The notes: generated by a model not told the origin, from the sequence alone. A stretch of DNA of 64,000 nucleotides from G965116155 sp965116155 (GCA_965116155.1 OZ220488.1:372001-436000), one strand, 5' to 3'. Positions 9,693 to 18,072 are shown, counted from the first letter of the stretch. Translations and numbers: made by a program.

Positions 9693-11171
9693 CTACACAG
9701 GCCAAGTATGAACGGGCAGGCCCTCTTGTTGCAACTCCAGATAGCGCGAGGTCAGCCGAGCAAAATCGTGCCCATGGGCCTTGGCGTACTCCCTTTGCCA
9801 CCTAGATCCCGTGCGCTCCGTAAACACCCGGTTGTACACCACATCTTGAATAAAAAACTCCACCTCCTCCCGCGGCACGCCCAATTGCACCAGGCCCCAC
9901 TTTGCCTTGGGAATCAGTTCCTGCAGGAGCAGGTTTTTCATTCTAATAGACCTACCATGCCTCCAATTAACATAAGCCCCCAAACCATGGCGGGCCGTTT
10001 GGTAAAAGGCACGCTCGAGCAAAGGGTACGACAGCTCCGACTCCACCGCCGGCCACTCGGTTGCTAAAGCATAAGTACAACCCAAATAAAACGCAATATT
10101 CGCAATAGAATCAATCACCGTGGGGCCCGAATCCGCACAGCGGTGCTCAATGCGCAGATGCCTTTTTTGCAAAACACCCGCTGCCTTTTGGTGGGGGTTT
10201 TTTAGCAAATCCGCCGGCACAATGCGGTTCCAGCGCCAAATAGTGCCGTTATGCAAATTCAAATGCGCAATCAAGCTCGGGTTATGCTGAGGCCCAGTGG
10301 AATGCAAGTCCGGCGCCAACAAGGCCTGGTGGTGCTGGAGGTTTACATGAAAATACTTACCCAGCCCCGGACCCTCAAAGCCCGAACCAAAAAACACCCT
10401 CGGATGCTCCTGAGGCCTTTGCCGGGTGCTAAAATTGAGCGAACGCTCAAAAATGGGCACCCGTGAGTCGTTCCATAAATCCCGACCAAATAAAAACGGC
10501 GAATTCGCACTCACTGCCACCATAGCAGGCGATACTACCTGCGAGGCATTAAAAAACCTATGCAACTGATGGGCAGGAGTTTTTAAATGTATATGCAAAG
10601 CCGCCGCACTAGACGCTAACAATAGATCCCGCCTAGAAAGCCTCAAAGCATCTTTACCCGTAATGCTCACATCAACACTTTGGTTTTGCACACTCGAAAG
10701 CAGCTGATCCTGCAAAGCAAAAAACCTCTTCGAATCGCTCATCATTTTGGGCGTGATCATGCTGTCGTGCAAAGTGGGCGCTGTACCGGCCATAAGCACA
10801 TGGGAGTGCATTTTGTGCGCCGCCTCAACGCATGCATTCCACAGACTTTTTAGCTCTTGGTGCATAGCGCTCAAGGCATGGGGCTTATGCAGATCATGCG
10901 GCTCACCATTAAGCTCTATGCAGTAACGGGCCAGCTCGTGCACCACTTGGGGGTGCTGCAGCTTTTGCAAAAAAGCCTTATTCTGTGGACTAGGCTGATA
11001 GCGCGCATCTAGCAGCCAAGCCTCTAGCTCAATGCCCGCGCTAAAGCCCGTACTAGAAAACTCCCCCTCCTCTATCCAAGAGTGTAAAAGGGAGCTCTCA
11101 TGCTTTAAGCGCTGGTTAAAGCGCTTAAAGTCTTGAGGACTAAAATGCTTGGTAAAAATCTCAGCGCCCAT
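9693..11171 (-). CDS. Glutamate-cysteine ligase family (GCS2) protein
   Basis: The 492-residue protein belongs by motif to the GCS2 carboxylate-amine ligase family, whose members make gamma-glutamylcysteine (first step of glutathione synthesis) or related gamma-glutamyl amides. Visible signatures are GIELEAWLLD near residue 45 (metal-binding Glu residues), VSANSPFLFG in the middle and HLRIEHRCADSGPTVID towards the C-terminal part. The exact amine substrate cannot be read from sequence. It is the first gene of the leftward run ppk - SixA/Ppx - nuo. Its upstream side is occupied by HP repeats, so a promoter must lie in or after them. Confidence 0.8.
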   Translation of the reverse strand: MGAEIFTKHFSPQDFKRFNQRLKHESSLLHSWIEEGEFSSTGFSAGIELEAWLLDARYQPSPQNKAFLQKLQHPQVVHELARYCIELNGEPHDLHKPHALSAMHQELKSLWNACVEAAHKMHSHVLMAGTAPTLHDSMITPKMMSDSKRFFALQDQLLSSVQNQSVDVSITGKDALRLSRRDLLLASSAAALHIHLKTPAHQLHRFFNASQVVSPAMVAVSANSPFLFGRDLWNDSRVPIFERSLNFSTRQRPQEHPRVFFGSGFEGPGLGKYFHVNLQHHQALLAPDLHSTGPQHNPSLIAHLNLHNGTIWRWNRIVPADLLKNPHQKAAGVLQKRHLRIEHRCADSGPTVIDSIANIAFYLGCTYALATEWPAVESELSYPLLERAFYQTARHGLGAYVNWRHGRSIRMKNLLLQELIPKAKWGLVQLGVPREEVEFFIQDVVYNRVFTERTGSRWQREYAKAHGHDFARLTSRYLELQQEGLPVHTWPV

Positions 11172-11299
11172 GCCTCGTGGCCCCTGGTGTACCCTTCAAG
11201 GAGCCCCTAGTGAGAGTGTAAAATACCAACTGACACTAGTACAACCATAGATAAAAAGTGTCCATAAAATCTGGGGAAGTCCAGCAGGGCCGTAGGTGC

Positions 11300-11430
11300 C
11301 TTTAGCTGTCTAGTGCACAAAAATGCCTCAGGCAGGACCACTTGTCTACCTGATGGCCCGCGCCCAAGGGCGCTATCAGGTAGACTGCGTAGGGCTGAGA
11401 GCATTTTTGTTGGCACTTTTATGCTTACGC
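11300..11430. repeat. HP element (AAAATGCC-stem variant)
   Basis: Long imperfect palindrome upstream of the GCS2 gene. The outer arms AAAATGCCTCAGGC and GCTGAGAGCATTTT and the inner arms GTCTACCTGAT and ATCAGGTAGAC flank a GC-rich loop. The right boundary is GCACTTTTATGCTTACGC. A close relative lies at about 26060-26170. Frames that run through it (11207-11440, 11376-11564) look like by-products of the repeat. Confidence 0.85.
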
Positions 11431-11434
11431 CATA

Positions 11435-11665
11435 GCCCATAAAATTCTCTGCGGGACGCTTGGTCCGTAAGGATTAGAGTGCTAGCCACATGCTCTGGGC
11501 AAAGCGCAGTCTCCAGTGTAGCCCCTTCAGAAAGGGGCTTGCACACTGGAGACAAGTGCCCCACAGAGCATGTGGCGGCCTATAAGCCGCCATCGCGGCC
11601 GCACCCTTATAGGGTGCTGCTCTAGCGCCGCCGCTCTACCCCAGAGAATTTTATTAGTCCTTTAA
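11435..11665. repeat. Nested HP elements (one inserted in another)
   Basis: The outer element has arms AAAATTCTCTGCGGGACGCTTGG at 11440-11463 and its complement at about 11620-11655. A second complete element (11472-11587) interrupts it. The inner one has arms CCACATGCTCTGGG and CCACAGAGCATGTGG, an inner stem GTCTCCAGTGT/ACACTGGAGAC, a left flank ATTAGAGTGCTAG and a right flank GGCCTATAAG. The outer element runs into the last codons of ridA. Confidence 0.85.
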
Positions 11666-12074
11666 ATGCGATAGCCTCTACCTCTACCAAAACGTCTTTG
11701 GGCAAGCGAGCCACTTGCACGCATGAGCGCGCAGGGGTTTTAAAAAACTCCGCATACACCGCATTAAATGCATCAAAGTGCTTTAAGTCTTTTAAAAAGA
11801 TCAACGTCTTTACGACATTTTCTAGCCCCATGCCGCCGGCCTCTAACACGGCGCGCATATTGGCCATAACGAGCCTTGTTTGCGCATCGATCCCCTCAGG
11901 CACTAGACCATTAGGGTCCAACGGGATCTGACCGGACAAAAACAGCCACCCGCCCCCCCCAGTAGTAGCAGAGCTGGCAGAGCCCTCTAAAAGCACAGCC
12001 TGGCTATAAGGCCCGATGGGTTTAGGAGCTTTTTCCGTGTAAATGGGCTTAGAAATAAAAAAACACCCCCGCAT
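11622..12074 (-). CDS. ridA: RidA family (YjgF/YER057c/UK114) protein
   Basis: RidA proteins are cytosolic trimers that hydrolyse reactive enamine/imine intermediates released by PLP enzymes. The 150-residue product shows PIGPYSQAV at the N-terminus, LFLSGQIPLDPNG, and the C-terminal signature R-x-P-K-D-V-L-V-E-V-E-A-I-A. The family normally ends at or just after VEVEAIAFKG. Here 11 further residues (LIKFSGVERRR) are encoded by the HP element that begins at this 3' end. The start overlaps the upstream barrel gene by about 26 nt, suggesting translational coupling. Confidence 0.9.
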   Translation of the reverse strand: MRGCFFISKPIYTEKAPKPIGPYSQAVLLEGSASSATTGGGGWLFLSGQIPLDPNGLVPEGIDAQTRLVMANMRAVLEAGGMGLENVVKTLIFLKDLKHFDAFNAVYAEFFKTPARSCVQVARLPKDVLVEVEAIAFKGLIKFSGVERRR

Positions 12075-12669
12075 GGAAAGGGCTTAAAGCCAAAGTGTGC
12101 AAATGCAACCTCTTGCCATAAGCCACAAATCCCACGCCTGTTTCAAAATTAAACCCCAAGTTATCAATGCCGGGCAAAAAGAACTCCGCCCCCAGGGTGG
12201 CGTTTACCTCAAAGCCATAACGCATGCTGCTTGTGGCAGCAGCAGGGGTATCGTTGTTATTGTTATCGTCATCGTTGTTGGTGGCTTCTATCAGCCTCTG
12301 GTAGCGGCTGAGTCCCAAGCCGCCACCTAGGTACACCTTGAGATTAGGGTCGTTAAAAATTCCCAAAAAGCCCCTTAGCATGGCACCAAAGGCGAAGGCA
12401 TTTTTTTGAGAGTCTACGCCCAAGGCTCCGCCAAAACCCACTCGCGAGCTCGGCCAGTACCGTACGCTTAGCGCGGGCAAAGAGGCCGGACCTGCGCCTT
12501 TTGTGTCAAAGAACGGAAACGAGTACCCCACTCCAAAGCGATCCGACGGACTAAACCCCTTTACGCTCAAAGTGGCTTGGCCGTCTGCCAGGCCATCCAT
12601 TTGTGCCATGGCATGCGCGCCTAAAAACAGACCAAAAAAAGCTACCAAAAACCCGCGCGCTAACAGCAT
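12049..12669 (-). CDS. Outer-membrane beta-barrel protein, unknown function
   Basis: About 206 residues from the chosen ATG at 12669, which gives a normal signal peptide (MLLARGFLVAFFGLFLGAHAMAQ). The mature part alternates polar and hydrophobic residues, has many Gly/Phe/Tyr, and ends in FFYF, the aromatic C-terminus recognised by the BAM complex. An Asp/Asn-rich loop (about residues 132-140, DDDNNNND) probably faces outward. An upstream start would only add residues translated from a heptanucleotide repeat. The gene is divergent from purA, and the repeat at 12685-12719 lies directly upstream, so its expression may be repeat-sensitive. Confidence 0.75.
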   Translation of the reverse strand: MLLARGFLVAFFGLFLGAHAMAQMDGLADGQATLSVKGFSPSDRFGVGYSFPFFDTKGAGPASLPALSVRYWPSSRVGFGGALGVDSQKNAFAFGAMLRGFLGIFNDPNLKVYLGGGLGLSRYQRLIEATNNDDDNNNNDTPAAATSSMRYGFEVNATLGAEFFLPGIDNLGFNFETGVGFVAYGKRLHLHTLALSPFHAGVFFYF

Positions 12670-12684
12670 AACCGCTCCCTCTTT

Positions 12685-12719
12685 ACTCCCAACTCCCAAC
12701 TCCCAACTCCCAATTCCCA
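12685..12719. repeat. Heptanucleotide tandem repeat (ACTCCCA), about 5 units
   Basis: Four perfect ACTCCCA units plus one ATTCCCA, followed by further partial units to about 12736. It lies 16 nt upstream of the barrel gene ATG. The barrel-strand unit TGGGAGT resembles a Shine-Dalgarno core. The position suits slipped-strand variation of expression. Confidence 0.85.
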
Positions 12720-12838
12720 ACCAACTCCCACTCCCAAAACTCCCTACACAGTTAACACGAGCGGCCGAGATCGCTCAAGGTTATTTTGCTTGCACGCAAG
12801 TGCTTTTGCTGTCTAGCCTGATGGGTATGCATGGCTCG

Positions 12839-14161
12839 ATGATGATTGTGGCAGGCGCGCAGTGGGGAGACGAGGGTAAAGGCAAAATTGTCGACCTACT
12901 GGCTGAGCACTGCTCACAAGTGCTGCGCTATCAAGGGGGCGCCAATGCGGGGCACACCTTAAACGTACAGGGCAAAAAACACGTGCTGCACCTGATTCCC
13001 TCTGGCGCATTGCACGCCCACACACAATGCCTTATAGGACCCCAGGTTGTTATAGACCCAGAGCAGCTTTTGCAAGAGGTCACCCATCTTCAGGTGGGTG
13101 GATTTTTGCAAACTCCTAACCGCCTTAAAGTTTCCAGCAAAGCCACCCTGGTGCTGCCCTACTACAAACTTTTAGACCAAGCCCGTGAAGACGCAGCTGG
13201 TAAAAACAAAATCGGCACAACCAAACGCGGCATTGGGCCCGCCTATGCAGAGCGCGCGCTACGCCGGGCTCTTTTGGTGGGGGATCTTTTCGAGCCCCAA
13301 ACACTAAAACGCAAACTGCAACAGCAAACGCAAGAAAGTTTATTTTTGCTCAAAAACTTTTACAAAAAGCCCTATGATACCCTAGACCGGCTTTTAGAAC
13401 AGTGCGCAAAATGGCGCACCGCGCTCGAGCCTTATGTGTGTGAGGATGTATCTTTGTTGGTGCATCAGTCTTTGCAAGAGGGAAACAAAGTTCTAATAGA
13501 GGGCGCCCAGGGGAGTTTGTTGGATCTCTACTATGGCACGTACCCTTTTGTGACGAGCTCTAGCACTCTTGCAGGCAGTGCTTTTGGAGCTTTGGGTGTG
13601 GGGACCTGCCCTAACACCACCGTGCTAGGTGTTGCTAAGGCCTATGCGACCCGTGTGGGCGAGGGGCCTTTTCCGACCGAACTCGATGCGGATAGCGCTG
13701 CGGCGTTGCATCTGTTTCAAAAGGGTGAAGAGCGTGGCTCTACAACGGGGCGCCCCAGACGTTGCGGCTGGCTCGATCTAGATGCTCTTAAATACGCGGC
13801 TAGAATCAACGCCATTACGCAGCTAGCCATTACGAAGCTCGATGTGCTCTCTGGCCTGCAAGAGCTGTGGGTGCGATTGGGTGGCGAGAAGGTGCCAATG
13901 GATACTTGGCAGGAGGATTTGTCTCGGTGCAGCAAATGGAGCGAGCTGCCTGCTGCGGCGAAGGGGTATTTAAATTTTATCCAAAAACACATTGGATTGG
14001 AGATTGGCATAGTGTCTTGTGGCCCAGGGCGCGAGCAGATTCTGCTGCCAAAACACCAAAGCATAGCGTCAATGCTTACGCAGCTGCAGGCTCAAACAAA
14101 ACATGATAGAACAGGGCATCGCATACGTGGCCAGGTTCATAAAGAAAGTGGGCTGGCTTAG
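12839..14161 (+). CDS. purA: Adenylosuccinate synthetase
   Basis: This enzyme joins IMP and aspartate using GTP in the first dedicated step of AMP synthesis. From the chosen start it has 440 residues, a normal length. Motifs are GAQWGDEGKGKIVDLL at the N-terminus (catalytic Asp, P-loop), GTTKRGIGPAYAERALR, and TTGRPRRCGWLD near residue 300. The frame is open for a further 336 nt upstream, but that part is antisense to the barrel gene and unlike any PurA. Several in-frame ATGs (12821, 12827, 12839, 12842) precede the conserved start; I choose 12839. It is followed by two tRNA genes. Confidence 0.96.
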   Translation: MMIVAGAQWGDEGKGKIVDLLAEHCSQVLRYQGGANAGHTLNVQGKKHVLHLIPSGALHAHTQCLIGPQVVIDPEQLLQEVTHLQVGGFLQTPNRLKVSSKATLVLPYYKLLDQAREDAAGKNKIGTTKRGIGPAYAERALRRALLVGDLFEPQTLKRKLQQQTQESLFLLKNFYKKPYDTLDRLLEQCAKWRTALEPYVCEDVSLLVHQSLQEGNKVLIEGAQGSLLDLYYGTYPFVTSSSTLAGSAFGALGVGTCPNTTVLGVAKAYATRVGEGPFPTELDADSAAALHLFQKGEERGSTTGRPRRCGWLDLDALKYAARINAITQLAITKLDVLSGLQELWVRLGGEKVPMDTWQEDLSRCSKWSELPAAAKGYLNFIQKHIGLEIGIVSCGPGREQILLPKHQSIASMLTQLQAQTKHDRTGHRIRGQVHKESGLA

Positions 14162-14172
14162 TTTTGTGCTGT

Positions 14173-14248
14173 GACCTGCTAGCTCAGTTGGTAGAGCATC
14201 TCCCTTTTAAGGAGAGGGTCGATGGTTCGAGCCCATCGCAGGTCACCA
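14173..14248 (+). tRNA. tRNA-Lys (anticodon TTT)
   Basis: The 76-nt cloverleaf is complete. Acceptor arms GACCTGC and GCAGGTC pair, the D-arm has AGTTGGTAGAGC, the anticodon stem TCTCC/GGAGA encloses loop CTTTTAA, and the T-arm has GGTTCGAGCC. The discriminator A and CCA are encoded. It starts 11 nt after the purA stop. Confidence 0.97.
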
Positions 14249-14258
14249 TTTTTCCTGC

Positions 14259-14333
14259 GTTCCCTTCGTCTAGCGGTTAGGACATCACCCTTTCACGGTG
14301 AAGACACGGGTTCGATTCCCGTAGGGAACGCCA
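14259..14333 (+). tRNA. tRNA-Glu (anticodon TTC)
   Basis: The 75-nt cloverleaf has acceptor arms GTTCCCT and AGGGAAC, anticodon stem TCACC/GGTGA around loop CTTTCAC, and a T-arm containing GGTTCGATTCC. The discriminator is G and CCA is encoded. It lies 10 nt after tRNA-Lys, so the two are probably cotranscribed. Confidence 0.97.
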
Positions 14334-14350
14334 AATGCAAACGCAAACGC

Positions 14351-14545
14351 AATTAGAGCGCTAGCAAAATAACCTTGAGCTCAAGTGCAGTCCCTTGGCA
14401 GCCTCTGCAAGAGGCGTTAGCCAAGAGGACAAACGGCAGCCTCAAGGTTATTTTGCGGCCTATAAGTGCGTAAGCATTAGAGTGCTAGACAGCTAAAGGC
14501 ATCTATGATGCCTGTGGCAACAGGCCTAGCCCCACTCTAATTGGC
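14351..14545. repeat. HP element (AAAATAACCTTGAG-stem variant) plus partial second unit
   Basis: Left flank TTAGAGCGCTAG, outer arms AAAATAACCTTGAG and CTCAAGGTTATTTT, inner arms CCTTGGC and GCCAAGAGG around a CCTCTGCAAGAGG loop, right flank GCGGCCTATAAG. The outer stem is quite unlike that of other copies but perfectly paired. A second partial unit starting GCGTAAGCATTAGAGTGCTAG follows. The element directly follows the tRNA pair and could end their transcript. Confidence 0.85.
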
Positions 14546-14647
14546 ATACTTTTTGCTGCCACGCTAATCCAACTTACAAAGAAAGTTGTGGGGGGACAAT
14601 TTTTCTCACCTTTTTGTGCCAACACAACAAAGCCCGGTGGAGACTTA

Positions 14648-15673
14648 ATGAAACATTACACCCTAGCACTTATGGCAGCGGTTCTATTTTGTGAAAGCAC
14701 ATGGGCGAATGGGGTTGAGGAGAAGGGTCCGTACTGCGCATCGCCTGATATCACGCCAATCGATGAAGCCATTGTGGAAGCTCATATCTGGCATAAAAAT
14801 AGTTTGTTTTTCTATGTCACTCCTTCTCTAGGCTTAATGTTTCGCGAAGATATACAAGCAGCCGCTAATGCATGGAATCAGCACTTACCACCACACACTC
14901 AAATTGAGCTAGCTTTTTCAGAAGAAGAGTGGGACAGAAAGGTTCCAAAAACAGGCATCGCACGGCTTGGGCTTGATTTACCCAGGCCGTACACTTTTAT
15001 AAAGTCTATGAAAGAGGCCAACAGGTCCGAGGTTAAGCAGTTTATACACACTCTTTCTAATACGGATCAGGCTGAGCTTTGTTCATATTGGGGATTGGAT
15101 TCTAGAGATTGCCCTCAAAATTCCAATGGCAGATATCCTCCATTAGCCATCCATTCTGGGCAATTCATGCCGATGCGCTCCCCAGCCCCCTATAAAGGGT
15201 TTCATCGGATATGGATAAACGATCTTAATTACAGTTTTTCATCTATTACTAGAGAGAGAACCTTTGAGGATAGTTCCTTTAACCGCACAGTGCTCCATGA
15301 AATGGGTCATGCTCTGGGTCTTGGTCACAATAATACAGACGACCAAAGTGTAATGTACATAGGCTATCAAAGAGCAAAAGAAGACTTAGGTGATTCTGAT
15401 GTTAGGGCTATTCGCTGCGCTTATGGCATGGATCCTTTGCCATTTGACATAGTGCCTCCACTAATAGACCCACCTTTAAATCCGCTAAAGGATGATGCTG
15501 TATTAAGCCTGTTAAATGAGACCACAAAAAAGCCAATGCCCGCCCTACCGGATTTTGTTGCCCGCCCCGACCGTCCTGCAATGCGTTTGTATAAACAGGT
15601 TCGCGAAAGTGTTACAGATTGGATAAAGGCACTAGAAAAATACCTACACAATTTACAGACTAGTCGTGACTAA
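14648..15673 (+). CDS. Secreted metzincin-type zinc metalloprotease
   Basis: The 341-residue protein starts at an ATG preceded by GGTGGAGAC and carries a Sec signal peptide (MKHYTLALMAAVLFCESTWA). The full metzincin zinc motif HEMGHALGLGH lies near residue 217, with the downstream Met-turn (SVMY), as in matrixin-like (M10) peptidases. The three His bind zinc and the Glu is the general base. No propeptide cysteine switch is obvious. A Pro-rich segment follows the catalytic domain. The final codons (SRD, stop) run into a sequence identical to a MITE-like terminus found near 54336. Substrate unknown. Confidence 0.85.
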   Translation: MKHYTLALMAAVLFCESTWANGVEEKGPYCASPDITPIDEAIVEAHIWHKNSLFFYVTPSLGLMFREDIQAAANAWNQHLPPHTQIELAFSEEEWDRKVPKTGIARLGLDLPRPYTFIKSMKEANRSEVKQFIHTLSNTDQAELCSYWGLDSRDCPQNSNGRYPPLAIHSGQFMPMRSPAPYKGFHRIWINDLNYSFSSITRERTFEDSSFNRTVLHEMGHALGLGHNNTDDQSVMYIGYQRAKEDLGDSDVRAIRCAYGMDPLPFDIVPPLIDPPLNPLKDDAVLSLLNETTKKPMPALPDFVARPDRPAMRLYKQVRESVTDWIKALEKYLHNLQTSRD

Positions 15674-15848
15674 AAATATGTTCTCCGGGGAAAAGCTATC
15701 CAGCACGTGAGGGCACCCTGGCTTAGACCGCTTGCCTTGCACACCTAAAGGTGTGTCAGCAGGCTGCGCTTTCTGGCCAAGGCGCCCTCACTAACACTTT
15801 TATGCTTACGCACTCTATCCCAGAATATTGGGCTAGCGCTCTAATTGC
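15665..15848. repeat. MITE terminus and two HP-type units
   Basis: Starts with the terminal sequence CGTGACTAAAAATATGTTCT shared with elements near 43262 and 54336. Then comes a hairpin with arms GTGAGGGC and GCCCTCAC around GCACACCTAAAGGTGTG. It ends TTTATGCTTACGC, followed by a half element CCCAGAATATTGGGCTAGCG. It fills the gap between the protease and the Rpn fragment. Confidence 0.75.
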
Positions 15849-15849
15849 G

Positions 15850-15917
15850 CTCCTAAAAAACCGATCATGTGTGTTGGTGTAGTGCGTGTTTAAGCTTGCT
15901 TGTTTTATTGGTCCCAT
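15850..15917 (-). pseudogene. 5' fragment of an Rpn-family transposase-like gene
   Basis: The first 22-23 codons (MGPIKQASLNTHYTNTHDRFF) match the complete gene at 41641-42603, including its start and leader. The homology stops exactly where an HP element flank begins. The leader similarity continues upstream (to about 16080) in degraded form. Confidence 0.85.
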
Positions 15918-16170
15918 GATTTATTTTCACATCCTTTTTGTTGTGCTGTGAAAAGATAAGGGCCCATAACAACTTTCGTTCTGTTCTGCGCTCAGGAGCC
16001 ATGCAAAGGACCCAATTCTTCATTCTCAAGCACTGTGCACAATGCGCGCGCATATGTACAGTCGCGACGCACCGCGCAAAGCCCAAAGGGGCCAGGTGGT
16101 TTTTAATTACAGCGCATCAGTAGGAACTTCGAATCGTCAAAGCCCCGTGCACTCAGAAAATATTACAAAA

Positions 16171-16250
16171 TCCCTTCCCTTCCCTTCCCTTCCCTTCCCT
16201 TCCCTTCCCTTCCCTTCCCTTCCCTTCCCTTCCCTTCCCTTCCCTTCCCT
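16171..16250. repeat. Pentanucleotide tandem repeat (TCCCT) x16
   Basis: Sixteen perfect TCCCT units, 80 bp. It ends 76 nt before the ATG of the exported ankyrin protein. The length and perfection suggest active slippage. Changing unit number would alter promoter or leader spacing in 5-bp steps. The 15918-16170 interval otherwise holds only degraded Rpn leader sequence. Confidence 0.95.
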
Positions 16251-16326
16251 TTTATATTGAAGGCTCAAACTGTTTTATATGCTCCTAATATTTAAAAAAA
16301 TTAAGGAGCCCCTTTAGGAGGAGGAC

Positions 16327-17088
16327 ATGATGAGAAACAAGGTTTTGATTTTATTTATAATATTTTTTACTCCATTTTTTCACCTGTATGCTGTTGCTAA
16401 AAGCGCAGAAAAACCAAGCTCCAGGTTTTTGCTCGACGAAATATGGTCCATACCTATACTCATGTCTAAGCCCCATCCAAAAGAGAAACCATTGAGCCAC
16501 AAGCTCATGAATTCTCGTCAGCTAGGATTGGAGGTTAATGCAGCTAGTAAGTGGTGGGGAGAAACACCCTTACTCATACTAATTCAACGTTTTCCTTACT
16601 TTCCTAAAAGACGCTTGGGTTTTAAGAACAAGGACAGCTTACTTGCGACTCTTTTAAACCATCCTGATGTAGACCTTGATGCAGTTAATATGTTCGGTTA
16701 TACAGCTCTTATTAAGGCTATTAAATTGGGCCAAACTGATATTGCCCTAGCATTGCTAGAAAAAGGCGCTAGCCCTAATGCCGTGACAGATAAAAACCAC
16801 TATTATGGCTTATACCATGAGGGAAACATACCTCGAGTCGTCCCTTTGATAGAGGCAGTTAGGCACAAAAATTATGCAGTTGTGCACGCCCTTATGACAA
16901 ATAAAGCCACTGATATAAATGCCTCTGACGAAGAGGGACACACTGTCTTTGTGTCAGAGGAATACAAGGGCTCCAAAGTGCTCGGCATTAGTAAAGATGC
17001 TGGCACCTTTCAGCACCCTATAACTATAACGTTCCGAAAAAGGAGCCCTTCCCTTTTTAAGCGCTGCACGAATCTTTTGGCAAATTAG
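16327..17088 (+). CDS. Exported ankyrin-repeat protein
   Basis: 253 residues, with a strong AGGAGGAGG ribosome site before the ATG and a hydrophobic signal segment (residues 5-24). Ankyrin-type repeats cover about residues 110-210, seen as FGYTALIKAIKLGQTDIALALLE and VVPLIEAVRHKNYAVVHALM with DINASDEEGHT. Ankyrin repeats mediate protein binding; the partner is unknown. It resembles in layout the other exported ankyrin protein at 30020. The long TCCCT repeat lies just upstream, making this a candidate phase-variable gene. Confidence 0.8.
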   Translation: MMRNKVLILFIIFFTPFFHLYAVAKSAEKPSSRFLLDEIWSIPILMSKPHPKEKPLSHKLMNSRQLGLEVNAASKWWGETPLLILIQRFPYFPKRRLGFKNKDSLLATLLNHPDVDLDAVNMFGYTALIKAIKLGQTDIALALLEKGASPNAVTDKNHYYGLYHEGNIPRVVPLIEAVRHKNYAVVHALMTNKATDINASDEEGHTVFVSEEYKGSKVLGISKDAGTFQHPITITFRKRSPSLFKRCTNLLAN

Positions 17089-17107
17089 CAAATGAGATCG
17101 CTTTAGC

Positions 17108-18072
17108 TTAGGCGGCTGCTGGGGTTTTGAGCGTATCAAAATCGATTGCGGGTAGGGATTTTATAATTTGCTGCGTACGAACTGACACCTGCACCATACT
17201 AAGCACCAGCTTTAGCACATAGGCAGGGTCTTGCGAGTAAGTATTAGGATCACTAACAATGCCTGCGCAATAAGGCGAGGCTCCGTCGTGGGGGGGATTT
17301 GCAAATCTCCCACATCGCCTTCTGAGGTTTTGCCGACTTTGGTGTCTGAACAAACTGCAATGTATTTTTGAGTCCTCGTGCTTTGCCATGCATACTCTTT
17401 TAAAGTTTGTGCAAGCAATGCAATAGAGGGAGCTAAAAACAAAACCCTCGCCCCAGGGGGAGTGATGCGTTCTAAAACCTTGAGCGATGTAAAGGTTTTG
17501 CCCGTACCGCAAGCCATAATCAGCTTGCCACGATCAAATCTAGCAAAGTGCTTTGTGCAAGCCTGTAGCGCTTCTCGCTGATGGGGCCTAAGATCTTTTA
17601 GGGGTTCTTTTTTAGGTCCATCAAGGCCCCACTTCATGCTAGCACTTGCGAGCTCGCTTGGGCCCAAGGTTTTAGTGGGTTTGCTTTGGTTTTTTAGAGC
17701 CTCTCTAGCGTTAGGACCCCAATTATTTGTGGTGGTAACAATTAACCGCACATCAAAAGGCTCTTTGCCTGAGTGGGTAAAAAAACTATCTATATCACTT
17801 TTTGAGAGCTTGTAGTTTTCGCTATAGCATTTGCACTGCACAGCCCACAGCTTGCCGCAAGGCTCCTTAGCCACAAGATCAATGCCTAGGTCTTTTTTGG
17901 TAAAGCCGAATCTTGCTTGCTCGGGCCAGTCGGACCATAGCCACACATTTTTAAAACCATACTCTGGCGATGCGCGTAAAAAATCCCTAACGCCTTTTTC
18001 AAACAAATAGCCCTTTTCTCTTTCAGAGCTGGACCTAGACCGCACCCAATCCAAAAAAGCATAAAAATCCAC
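17108..18072 (-). pseudogene. Type ISP restriction-modification enzyme remnant
   Basis: The N-terminal part (18072 down to about 17260) resembles the Mrr-like nuclease and first helicase segment of type ISP single-chain restriction-modification enzymes. It shows GIDLVAKEPCGKLWAVQCKCY (PD-(D/E)XK core), LRPHQREAL and the Walker A motif MACGTGKTFTSL. Intact members exceed 1,000 residues and contain a methyltransferase; none is present here. The frame then shifts. A second frame, ending at 17108, carries a tail (DPAYVLKLVLSMVQVSVRTQ) that looks like the C-terminal end of such enzymes. This suggests a large internal deletion. Not functional as an R-M enzyme. Confidence 0.7.

Noticed and set aside
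11207..11564. Open frames inside HP elements (also 26010-26204, 29384-29902, 32842-33140, 34103-34412, 63038-63238)
   Set aside because: They are translations of the repeat itself, lack ribosome sites and change with each repeat variant.
12503..12838. N-terminal extension of purA by 112 codons
   Set aside because: It is antisense to the barrel gene and its repeat leader; PurA proteins start at the position of the chosen ATG.
16171..16250. CRISPR array or protein-coding Pro/Ser repeat
   Set aside because: It is a plain pentanucleotide tandem repeat without spacers; the frame through it has no start signal or family support.
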